Of a stretch of DNA of 8,996 nt, positions 1 through 5,767 are shown piece after piece. Source of the DNA: Pseudomonadota bacterium (lineage in GTDB: Bacteria > Myxococcota > Myxococcia > Myxococcales > Vulgatibacteraceae); NCBI GenBank assembly GCA_023436385.1, contig JAEZJH010000548.1, positions 1 to 8,996 of the forward strand, written 5' to 3'. Under the pieces are notes generated by a model. The model did not search any database. It saw only the letters and a list, made by a program, of their open reading frames with translations, and was not told the origin of the DNA. The number at the start of each line of letters is the position of its first letter. Position 1 is the stretch's first letter. Made by a program: the position numbers and the translations under genes.

Positions 1-7
1 ACACCAG

Positions 8-24
8 GGGGCGGAAGCCGCCCC
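8..24. other. GC-rich hairpin near left edge
   Basis: A 7-bp perfect stem (8-14 with 18-24) encloses a three-base AAG loop. No T-run follows on either strand, so it is not a convincing intrinsic terminator. It lies in the 98 bases before rsmB, where nothing else is recognisable. Those bases could be the end of an upstream transcription unit or, since the rsmB frame has no stop back to base 3, part of a longer rsmB reading frame. Confidence 0.3.
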
Positions 25-98
25 GCGGCCGTCCGGGAGCGCCGGCGCGGCCCCGTCCCGCCGCCCCGGGGCCTCGGCGGCCCCTCCGGGAGGACCTG

Positions 99-1406
99 GT
101 GCGGGCGCTGGTCCTCGAGGCGTACGCGCGGATCCGCGACGAGGGGAAGGTTGCCGATCGAACCCTCGACGCCCTGCTCCGCCGCGAATCGCGCCTCTAC
201 GCGCTGGAGCGCCGGGCGGTGGCGGACGCGGTCTACGGGATGCTCCGGGTCGAGGCGCGGCTCGACGTGCTGCTCGCCGGCGCGCTGGGGCACGCCTACG
301 CCGCCCTCTCGCCCTCGGCCCGCCACGCCCTCCTCTACCAGGCCCACCGCGTCCTCGCGGGCGCCGTCCCGCCGGCCAAGGCGCTGGCGGAGGGCGGGCT
401 CTCGCCGGCGCTGCTCCCGGGGCTCCTCGCCTGCGCCAACACCGAGAAAAGCGAGACACCGGCCGGAGACCCCGCGGCCCTGGCGGTGGAGACCGCCCTC
501 CCCGCCTGGCTCGCCGGGCGCTTCGTCGCCGACCTCGGCCCGGAGGCAGCGGCGGCCCTGGCCCGCTCCCTCAACGAGCGGGCCCCGCTGACGATCCGGG
601 CGAATCGCCTCAAGAACACGCGCGAGGAGCTGGCGGCGCGGCTGGGCGGGCTCGACGTCGCCACCCGGCCGACGCCCCAAGCGCCCGACGGGCTGGTGGT
701 GGAGACCCGGCAGAACCTGTTTCGGCTCGAGCCGTTCCAGGAGGGCGGCTTCGAGATCCAGGACGAGGGCTCGCAGCTCCTCGCCGCGCTCCTCGACCCG
801 CATCCCGGCTGGCTGGTGATCGACGCCTGCGCCGGCGCCGGCGGCAAGACCCTGGCGCTCGCCGCGTCGATGAAGAACCGCGGCCGGATCGTCGCCCTCG
901 ACACCGACGAGCGGCGCCTCGGCGAGCTGCCGAAGCGGGCCAAGCGGGCCGGCGTCCACAACCGGGAGTCGCACCTGGTTCCCGCCGACCGGCTCCCGGA
1001 CGAGCTGGCGGAGAAGCTCCTCGGCCGGGCGGACGCGGTGCTGATCGACGCCCCCTGCTCCGGCACCGGGGTCCTCCGGCGAAACCCGGACACCCGGTTC
1101 CGGCTGCAGCCGGAGGATGTCGAGCGCTTCTCCGCATTGCAGAAGGAGCTGCTCGCCCGCTACGCGGCACTGGCCAAGCCCGGCGGCCGGATCGTCTACG
1201 CCACCTGCTCGGTCCTCCGGGCGGAGGACGAAGAGGTGGTGGAGGCGGTGCTCCGGGAGCATCCGGAGCTCGAGCTCGTTCCGCCCGCGACCACCCTCGG
1301 GGAGGAGCTGGCGGGGCGGCTCGGCGCCGAGCGGTACCTCCGGCTCCTGCCCCACCAGCACGGCACCGACGGCTTCTTCGCGGCGCTCTTGCGGCGGAAG
1401 GCGTAG
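99..1406 (+). CDS. rsmB: 16S rRNA (cytosine-5)-methyltransferase, RsmB/Sun type
   Basis: SAM-dependent enzyme expected to make m5C967 (E. coli numbering) in 16S rRNA; cytoplasmic. The first ~85 residues resemble the helical NusB-like RNA-binding domain typical of RsmB. Residues ~163-215 form the linker region before the Rossmann methyltransferase domain. Visible motifs are SAM-binding DACAGAGGK (242-250), motif IV DAPCSGTG (317-324, with C320) and motif VI YATCS (C370). In the RsmB family the motif VI cysteine is the nucleophile and the motif IV cysteine releases the product; both are present. The C-terminus LLPHQHGTDGFFAALL is typical. The 435-residue length is close to E. coli RsmB (about 429). 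The GTG start at 99 has GGAGG at 89-93 with a 5-base spacer, but the frame is open to base 3, so a start further upstream is possible. It converges with the NHL lipoprotein gene. The NusB domain plus two-cysteine motor favours RsmB over RsmF. Confidence 0.93.
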   Translation: MRALVLEAYARIRDEGKVADRTLDALLRRESRLYALERRAVADAVYGMLRVEARLDVLLAGALGHAYAALSPSARHALLYQAHRVLAGAVPPAKALAEGGLSPALLPGLLACANTEKSETPAGDPAALAVETALPAWLAGRFVADLGPEAAAALARSLNERAPLTIRANRLKNTREELAARLGGLDVATRPTPQAPDGLVVETRQNLFRLEPFQEGGFEIQDEGSQLLAALLDPHPGWLVIDACAGAGGKTLALAASMKNRGRIVALDTDERRLGELPKRAKRAGVHNRESHLVPADRLPDELAEKLLGRADAVLIDAPCSGTGVLRRNPDTRFRLQPEDVERFSALQKELLARYAALAKPGGRIVYATCSVLRAEDEEVVEAVLREHPELELVPPATTLGEELAGRLGAERYLRLLPHQHGTDGFFAALLRRKA

Positions 1407-1426
1407 CGGCCCCGTGCCCTTAAACG

Positions 1427-1460
1427 CGGCGTCCCCCGCCCCGGAGGACGGAGGACGCCG
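1427..1460. terminator. Candidate bidirectional terminator between convergent genes
   Basis: An 8-bp inverted repeat, CGGCGTCC (1427-1434) with GGACGCCG (1453-1460), sits in the 76-base gap between the stops of rsmB (+) and the NHL lipoprotein gene (-). On the - strand it is followed by CGTTTAAG. On the + strand it is followed after a few bases by TCTTT. The 18-base loop and short T-runs make it weak; position between two convergent stops is the main support. Confidence 0.4.
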
Positions 1461-1482
1461 TGTCGGTCTTTCCGGCAGGCGA

Positions 1483-3516
1483 TTAGAGCCGGTACTTCCG
1501 GACCACGTGGTTGGTCACGTCGGAGATCCAGAGGGCGTTCTCCGCGTCGATCTCGATCCCGCCGGGCATGAACGGGAGCATGAAGCTGATCATGTGCTGG
1601 CCGTCCGAGGTGAGCTTCTGGATGCGGCCGCCCTGGGCCTCGTCGGCGACGTAGAGGTAACCGGCGGCGTCGATGGCGATCCCCCGGATGTTCGTGAACT
1701 CCGACTGCCCGATGCCGGCGACGCAGCACTCGCCCTGGTACTGGAAGCTGACGTGGTTCTTGCCGACCCAACCCATCGGCTTCATGTCCTGCAACCGGTA
1801 CTTCTGGACCCGGTGGTTCCCCGGCTCGGTGACGTAGAGGAAGACGCCGTCCGACGCCGCCGCCGGCGTCCCGCCGATGCCCAGGCCGAAGTTGAACTTG
1901 CCGTCCTCGGTCCCGGTGCCGCCGAAGGTGGACTGGGTCGAGCCGTTCATCGAGGCGATCTTGACCTCGTCGTTCCCCTGGGCCACCAGGACCTGGTTGC
2001 CGAGCTGGGCGAGGACCACCGGCGAGAGGTGGCCCGAGCCGAAGAGGCCCTTGTAGTTGCCGGCGGAGGTGTACCGCGCCACCCGGTGGTTGCCGGTATC
2101 GGCGACGATCCGGTCGCCGGTGATCGAGTCGACCGCCACCTTGCCCCGCGGCAGGCTGAACGCGCCCGCGGAGTTGCCGCCGGTGGTCGGGCAGCCCAGC
2201 GCGGTGGCGGCGCCGGTGTGGAAGTCGGTGGACAGGGTGTCGTGGCCGAGGAAGCCGAGGAAGGCCCCGTCGGCGTCGAGCACCTGGACCTGCTGGCCGG
2301 TCAGCTCGGTGACGAAGGTCTGATCACCGCCGAAGGAGATCGCCCCGGGACCGTGGAAGCCGGTGGTGCCGCAGTCACCGCCGTTGGTGCCGTAGGACTC
2401 GAGGAGCTGCGGCGTCGAGTTGAAGCCGCGGAAGGTCGCCTGCCGCACCCAGATGTCGCCGCCCTGGTCCGAGGTGTAGTTCTCGTGGACCTGGACCGTG
2501 TAGTTGGTGTTCTTCACCATCACCTGCTTCAGGGTGACCACGACCGCGTTCGGGGTCGCCTGGACCCGCTGGACCCCCGCCACCTCGAGGCCGCCGGTGA
2601 AGGCGGCGATGCCCGGGACCGGCTCGGCGACGGCGCGGCTGAAGGTCAGCCGGACCGTCTTGTCGCCGATGGCGGTCGCGCCGAGGAGGTCGACGTGCTG
2701 GACGACGTAGAAGTTCTCCCAGCTCGACGTACCGCCGCCCTCGATCCCCTCCCGCTCGTTCACCACCTTGAACCGAATGGTCCGCGGCGACGGGAAGAGG
2801 TTGGACCCGAGCGTGCAGACCATCGAGGTGGGGCTCGAGTAGCGGCACTCCTCGTCGAGCAGCTCCTGCCCGCCGGTCGGGGTCGACATGTAGACGTGGC
2901 TCTGGGGGATGAAACCGTTGCCGGCCAGGGTGAGCGTCACGGTCTTGTTCTCGCCGGGACGCGCCTCGGTGGTCCCGTTCGGCGAGAGGCCGCTGATCAC
3001 CGGCTGCGGATCGATCACGTCGATGGTGAAGCGCGGCCCGTCGACCCGGATCCCGTCGACGAGGACCCGGATGGCCCCGGAGTTGGCGCCCATCGGCACC
3101 GCCGTCCGCAGGCGGGTGTTGCCCTCGGCCACCTCGAACACCGCCGACTTGGTGCCGTTAAACCAGATCTCGTTCTTGTTCGGCTGCTGGTGGAAGTTGC
3201 AGCCGACCACCCAGACCGAATCGCCGACGGCGCCGTGATCGGGCTCGAGGGCGGTGATGCTCGGGAGGGTCCCGCAGCCGCCCTCACCGCCGGTCCCTCC
3301 GGAGCCGCCCGTGCCGCCGTCACCGCCGGTACCGCCGTCGCCGCCGGTGCCGCCGTCGCCGCCGGTACCACCGCTGCCGCCGTCGCCGCCGGTACCGCCG
3401 CTGCCGGCACCGCCGTTGTCGTTCGGGCCCTCGTCACCGCCGCCACAGGCGGCCGACGCGAGAAGGAAAGTAGAGGCCAGGATCGCGACGGCGATCGTGG
3501 ACTTCGGGTGGCGCAT
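1483..3516 (-). CDS. IPT/TIG and NHL-repeat outer-membrane lipoprotein
   Basis: Predicted 677-residue exported lipoprotein of unknown specific role. The N-terminus has basic residues (R2, K5), a hydrophobic core and a lipobox-like LASAAC with C24 as the lipidated residue. It is followed by GGG and an acidic stretch, then a glycine-rich tether at 35-80. Residues ~85-165 and ~172-272 look like IPT/TIG Ig-like folds (ITALEPDHGAVGD; VISGLSPNGTTEARPGE). Residues ~275-362 look like another Ig-like domain (GDKTVRLTFSRAV). From ~370 to 677 come about six NHL-type repeats, with signatures NHRVARY (476-482), NHRVQKY (567-573), GRIQKL (630-635) and NHVVRKY (669-675). This fits a six-bladed propeller ending exactly at the C-terminus. 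I chose the ATG at 3516 because GAAGGG lies six bases upstream; that motif abuts the in-frame ATG at 3522 too closely, and an upstream in-frame start at 3636 would put an Arg/Pro-rich stretch before the signal peptide. Such proteins usually serve binding or scaffolding at the surface; no catalytic site is visible. It appears monocistronic. Confidence 0.85.
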   Translation of the reverse strand: MRHPKSTIAVAILASTFLLASAACGGGDEGPNDNGGAGSGGTGGDGGSGGTGGDGGTGGDGGTGGDGGTGGSGGTGGEGGCGTLPSITALEPDHGAVGDSVWVVGCNFHQQPNKNEIWFNGTKSAVFEVAEGNTRLRTAVPMGANSGAIRVLVDGIRVDGPRFTIDVIDPQPVISGLSPNGTTEARPGENKTVTLTLAGNGFIPQSHVYMSTPTGGQELLDEECRYSSPTSMVCTLGSNLFPSPRTIRFKVVNEREGIEGGGTSSWENFYVVQHVDLLGATAIGDKTVRLTFSRAVAEPVPGIAAFTGGLEVAGVQRVQATPNAVVVTLKQVMVKNTNYTVQVHENYTSDQGGDIWVRQATFRGFNSTPQLLESYGTNGGDCGTTGFHGPGAISFGGDQTFVTELTGQQVQVLDADGAFLGFLGHDTLSTDFHTGAATALGCPTTGGNSAGAFSLPRGKVAVDSITGDRIVADTGNHRVARYTSAGNYKGLFGSGHLSPVVLAQLGNQVLVAQGNDEVKIASMNGSTQSTFGGTGTEDGKFNFGLGIGGTPAAASDGVFLYVTEPGNHRVQKYRLQDMKPMGWVGKNHVSFQYQGECCVAGIGQSEFTNIRGIAIDAAGYLYVADEAQGGRIQKLTSDGQHMISFMLPFMPGGIEIDAENALWISDVTNHVVRKYRL
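3277..3414 (-). repeat. In-frame GGX tandem repeat encoding lipoprotein tether
   Basis: About fifteen 9-base units encode Gly-Gly-X with X mostly Thr, Asp or Ser, and much of it falls into an 18-base GGTGGD period. Thirty-one of the 46 encoded residues are glycine. The repeat lies directly after the lipidated N-terminus of the NHL lipoprotein and before its first IPT domain, so it would act as a flexible spacer from the membrane. Units differ mainly at synonymous and X positions. Because unit length is a multiple of three, slippage would change tether length without breaking the frame. It is coding repeat, not CRISPR. Confidence 0.85.
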
Positions 3517-3530
3517 GGTCATCCCTTCGC
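3510..3530 (-). promoter_or_regulatory. Ribosome binding site deciding the lipoprotein start
   Basis: On the - strand GAAGGG (3528-3523) is followed by ATGACC and then ATG at 3516. The six-base spacing favours the second of two closely placed in-frame ATGs. The first, at 3522, directly abuts the Shine-Dalgarno motif. The choice changes the protein by only two residues before the signal peptide. Confidence 0.6.
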
Positions 3531-3548
3531 TGGTCGGACAGGACAAAA

Positions 3549-3560
3549 GGCCAGCTGGCC
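3549..3560. promoter_or_regulatory. 12-bp perfect palindrome in lipoprotein leader
   Basis: GGCCAGCTGGCC reads the same on both strands and lies 33 bases upstream of the lipoprotein ATG. On the - strand it is followed directly by TTTTG. Read as DNA it could be a dimeric-regulator operator. Read as RNA it could form a short four-pair hairpin plus U-run that would attenuate transcription into the gene. Neither role is demonstrated. A possible -10-like GATAAA (3600-3595 on the - strand) lies further upstream without a convincing -35. Confidence 0.3.
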
Positions 3561-3701
3561 GCCGGGGGAGGGGCCGCTGCCGTGCGGTCGCCGTTTTATC
3601 CGGTCCTCGACTCGATGGGAAGCGGGGGCTTCCCACCCCCTCCGGCGTGCGAAAACGCCTCGCTGGCGCCGAGCGGAGGGAGCGCCTGCCCGGTTACGAC
3701 A

Positions 3702-3716
3702 GACGGCGCGGCCGTC
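3702..3716 (-). terminator. Hairpin just after lpxI stop, possible operon terminator
   Basis: A perfect 6-bp stem GACGGC/GCCGTC (3702-3707 with 3711-3716) with a three-base loop begins five bases beyond the lpxI TAG (3724-3722) on the - strand. The sequence after it is TGTCGTAACC, so there is no proper U-run. It may be a weak or Rho-assisted end of the lpx operon, or an RNA-stabilising 3' stem. Confidence 0.35.
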
Positions 3717-3721
3717 CGCTC

Positions 3722-4528
3722 CTACCGAAGGCCGACGACCGCGACCTTGCCCTTCTCGGCCCGAGCGGTGAGTTCGGCCTCGTCGAGGACCAGGGTGCGA
3801 CCCGCCTCGATCGCCAGGACCGCCGCCTCCACCCGGGCGAGCAACTCCACCGTCTGGGGGCCGACGCAGGGGACGTCGAACCGCATGTCCTGCTGCGGCT
3901 TCGCCGTCTTCACCACCGCGAGCCCAGAGCCGGCCAACTCCGCCGCCCGGCGGATGCAGGCGTCGGTCCCCTCCACCGCCTCCACCGCCACCACCGAGAG
4001 ACCCTTGACGCAGACCGTCTGGCCGACGTCGAGGCGACCGATCTCCCGGGCTACCCGGAGGCCGAGCTCGATGTCCGCCTGGGACGGCGGCGCCGGCTTC
4101 CGCTTGGTGTAGGCGCCCTCCCGGGCGAGGAGGTCCGGGCAGAAGGCGGTCGAGTCGACGATCGCCACCCCCTCCTCCTCGAAGATCGCGGCGATCGTCC
4201 GGAGGAGGTCGTCGTCATTGAAGGAGCGGATCTTCGCGGCGTGCTTCAGCGCCAAGAGGTCCGGGCGCACCCCACCCCAGATCCGGACCTTGGTGATCCC
4301 GCCGGCCATCGCCGCCCGGGTCACCCCGGCGGCGCGGAAGGCGTGGATCATCTTTCCGAACTGGGCGAGGTGGACCCAGGTGACCTCGTCCGCGATCCGC
4401 TCGATCGCCGGGTCCGTCTCGTCGTGGTGAGCCACCGCCACCACCCGGTGGCCGGCCCGCCTGGCGCTCTCCGCCCAGCGGAGCGGAAAGCTGCCCGAGC
4501 CGGCGATCAAGCCGATCGCTTCCGTCAT
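3722..4528 (-). CDS. lpxI: UDP-2,3-diacylglucosamine pyrophosphatase LpxI
   Basis: Hydrolyses UDP-2,3-diacylglucosamine to 2,3-diacylglucosamine-1-phosphate (lipid X) and UMP in lipid A synthesis. It is the non-homologous alternative to LpxH and LpxG. The 268 residues are close to Caulobacter LpxI (about 283). The N-terminal half opens with GLIAGSGSFPLRWAE (6-20) and contains FRAAGVTRAAMAGGITK (64-80) and FNDDDLLR (103-110). The C-terminal half contains EGTDACIRRAAELA (186-199) and the hallmark VVKTAKPQQDMRFDVPCVG (205-223), followed by ETV-like TVELL and LAIEAGRTLVLD. Structural work on Caulobacter LpxI identified an essential Asp (D225); D214 or D218 here is the likely counterpart, but I have not aligned them. 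The ATG at 4528 overlaps the lpxA stop as ATGA, implying translational coupling. A much longer in-frame upstream extension reads into lpxA and is an artefact. It is the last gene of the cluster; no lpxB follows. Confidence 0.93.
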   Translation of the reverse strand: MTEAIGLIAGSGSFPLRWAESARRAGHRVVAVAHHDETDPAIERIADEVTWVHLAQFGKMIHAFRAAGVTRAAMAGGITKVRIWGGVRPDLLALKHAAKIRSFNDDDLLRTIAAIFEEEGVAIVDSTAFCPDLLAREGAYTKRKPAPPSQADIELGLRVAREIGRLDVGQTVCVKGLSVVAVEAVEGTDACIRRAAELAGSGLAVVKTAKPQQDMRFDVPCVGPQTVELLARVEAAVLAIEAGRTLVLDEAELTARAEKGKVAVVGLR

Positions 4529-5301
4529 CGGGTCAGGCCGCGCTGCGAACCCTCGACGAACTTGAGGAGGTGCTCGACGTTCGCATCGGCCGGGACCTCC
4601 GCCCGCACCCGCTCCACCGCTTCCTTCAGGGTCAACTTCGACCGGAAGAGGAGCCGGTAGGCGTCCTTCAGGTGCGCGAGCTGCTCCTCGGTGAAGCCGT
4701 GGCGCTGGAGGCCAACGGTGTTGAGGCCGGCCAGCTCCGCCCGGGCCCCGGCGGCGATGCAGAACGGCGGCACGTCCATGGCGACGCCGGTCATCCCGCC
4801 GACGAAGGCGTGCTTGCCGATCCGCGCGAACTGGTGCACGCCGCAGGCGCCGGCGAGGATGGCGAAGTCCTCGACGATCACGTGGCCGGCGCACTGGGCG
4901 GAGTTGCTCATGATCACCCGGTTGCCGAGCTGCACGTCGTGGGCCAGGTGGGTGTAGGCCATCAGCAGGCAGCCGTCGCCGACCCGGGTGATCCCCCCGC
5001 CGTCCTCGGTGCCGAGGTGGAGGGTGGCGAACTCGCGGATGGTGTTGCCGTCGCCGATCACCAGCTTGGTCCGCTCGCCCCGGTACTTGAGATCCTGGGG
5101 CTGCCCGCCCACGGCGGCGAACTGGAAGATCCGGTTCCTGGCGCCGAGGGTGGTGTCCCCCTCGATCACCGCATGGGGACCGACCGTGGTCCCGGCCCCG
5201 ATCCGGACGTGGGGCCCGATCACCGCGTAGGGTCCGATTTCCACGTCTGGGGCGAGCTCCGCGCCGCTCGCCACGATCGCCGTCGGGTGCACCTTCGTCA
5301 T
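4525..5301 (-). CDS. lpxA: UDP-N-acetylglucosamine O-acyltransferase LpxA
   Basis: Transfers an (R)-3-hydroxyacyl chain from ACP to the 3-OH of UDP-GlcNAc, the first and reversible lipid A step; a cytoplasmic trimer. The 258 residues compare with 262 in E. coli, aligning with a constant offset of four through the core. Hexapeptide (left-handed beta-helix) repeats run from ~5 to ~180. The alpha-helical C-terminal part runs from ~200 to the end (RSKLTLKEA, SQRGLTR). Catalytic H121 sits in THLAHD (118-122), matching E. coli H125. K72, H118, H140, H156 and R200 match E. coli K76, H122, H144, H160 and R204. G169 matches E. coli G173, the chain-length ruler, suggesting a long (C14-like) acyl chain; that is inference. 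An unusual point is HLGT at 95-98 where E. coli has HRGT. The ATG at 5301 has AGGAG seven bases upstream, overlapping the fabZ stop. Its end overlaps lpxI by four bases. Confidence 0.96.
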   Translation of the reverse strand: MTKVHPTAIVASGAELAPDVEIGPYAVIGPHVRIGAGTTVGPHAVIEGDTTLGARNRIFQFAAVGGQPQDLKYRGERTKLVIGDGNTIREFATLHLGTEDGGGITRVGDGCLLMAYTHLAHDVQLGNRVIMSNSAQCAGHVIVEDFAILAGACGVHQFARIGKHAFVGGMTGVAMDVPPFCIAAGARAELAGLNTVGLQRHGFTEEQLAHLKDAYRLLFRSKLTLKEAVERVRAEVPADANVEHLLKFVEGSQRGLTR

Positions 5302-5311
5302 GTCGGCTCTC

Positions 5312-5755
5312 CTACCGATCCGCCAGGGTGGCCAGCATGGTGCCCTCGGCCGCCTTCTGGCCGTCCACCGTCGCCTCGCAGGCCATCTTCCAGAGCGGCC
5401 CCTTCCGCTTCTCGATCCGCGCGTGCAGGTCGAGCCGGTCGCCCGGCTTCACCGGCCGCTTGAACCGGGCGCCGTCGATGCCGGCCAGATAGATCACCAG
5501 CTTCGCCATGTCGAACTGTTCGGTCCGGTAGGCGAGCACCGCCGAGGCCTGGGCCAGCGCCTCGAGGATGAGGACGCCGGGCATCACCGGGTGGCCGGGG
5601 AAGTGGCCGTTGAAGAACTCCTCGTTGCCGGTGACGTTCTTGTAGGCGTGGATCGACACGCCGGGGTCGAAGGCGATCACCCGATCCACGAGGAGGAACG
5701 GGTACCGGTGGGGGAGGATCTGCTGGATCTGCACGAAGTCGATGATCTCTTCCAC
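5312..5755 (-). CDS. fabZ: (3R)-hydroxyacyl-ACP dehydratase FabZ
   Basis: Dehydrates (3R)-hydroxyacyl-ACP to trans-2-enoyl-ACP in type II fatty acid elongation, competing with LpxA and LpxD for the hydroxyacyl-ACP. At 147 residues it is a single hotdog fold of normal length (E. coli about 151). Diagnostic are LPHRYPFLLVDRV (14-26), the active-site loop HFPGHPVMPG (51-60) with catalytic H51, and LILEALAQ with E65. The 14-residue H-to-E spacing equals that of E. coli H54 and E68. The C-terminal part has the expected KRPVKPGD segment (99-106). The start is GTG at 5755, with GAGGA just after the lpxD stop and six bases of spacing. It sits 12 bases after lpxD and 10 before lpxA, the classic lpxD-fabZ-lpxA order. 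Confidence 0.96.
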   Translation of the reverse strand: MEEIIDFVQIQQILPHRYPFLLVDRVIAFDPGVSIHAYKNVTGNEEFFNGHFPGHPVMPGVLILEALAQASAVLAYRTEQFDMAKLVIYLAGIDGARFKRPVKPGDRLDLHARIEKRKGPLWKMACEATVDGQKAAEGTMLATLADR

Positions 5756-5767
5756 GCTGATTCCTCG

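Larger units (their letters stand above)
3517..3721. other. Non-coding gap between lpxI and lipoprotein gene
   Basis: This 205-base stretch separates two co-directional - strand genes. It holds the palindrome at 3549-3560, a 7-bp hairpin GGGAAGC/GCTTCCC (3617-3623 with 3628-3634, loop GGGG), a slightly A/T-richer patch at 3593-3600, and the hairpin next to the lpxI stop. I see no credible protein or RNA gene in it. It most likely contains the 3' end of the lpx operon transcript and the promoter of the lipoprotein gene. Confidence 0.5.

Noticed and set aside
3277..3414. CRISPR-like array
   Set aside because: Units are 9-18 bases without unique spacers and are in frame in a protein; it is a coding tandem repeat.
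3617..3634. GGGAAGC/GCTTCCC hairpin as an intrinsic terminator of the lpx operon
   Set aside because: No T-run follows it on the - strand (ATCGAGTC) and it is about 90 bases past lpxI. I mention it only within the description of the gap.
1117..3771. Very long open frame on the + strand (over 880 codons) opposite the lipoprotein gene
   Set aside because: It starts inside rsmB in another frame, has repetitive low-complexity Arg/Ala/Gly/Val composition and lies antisense to a gene with clear domains. It is an expected shadow in high-GC DNA.
3254..4660. + strand open frame starting with a Pro-Pro-Val-Pro-Pro-Ser repeat
   Set aside because: The proline repeat is the complement of the GGX glycine repeat in the lipoprotein, and the rest is antisense to lpxI.
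4528..4894. N-terminal extension of LpxI into lpxA
   Set aside because: It would overlap lpxA by hundreds of bases and encode Arg-rich sequence. The ATG at 4528 gives the normal LpxI N-terminus and an ATGA overlap.
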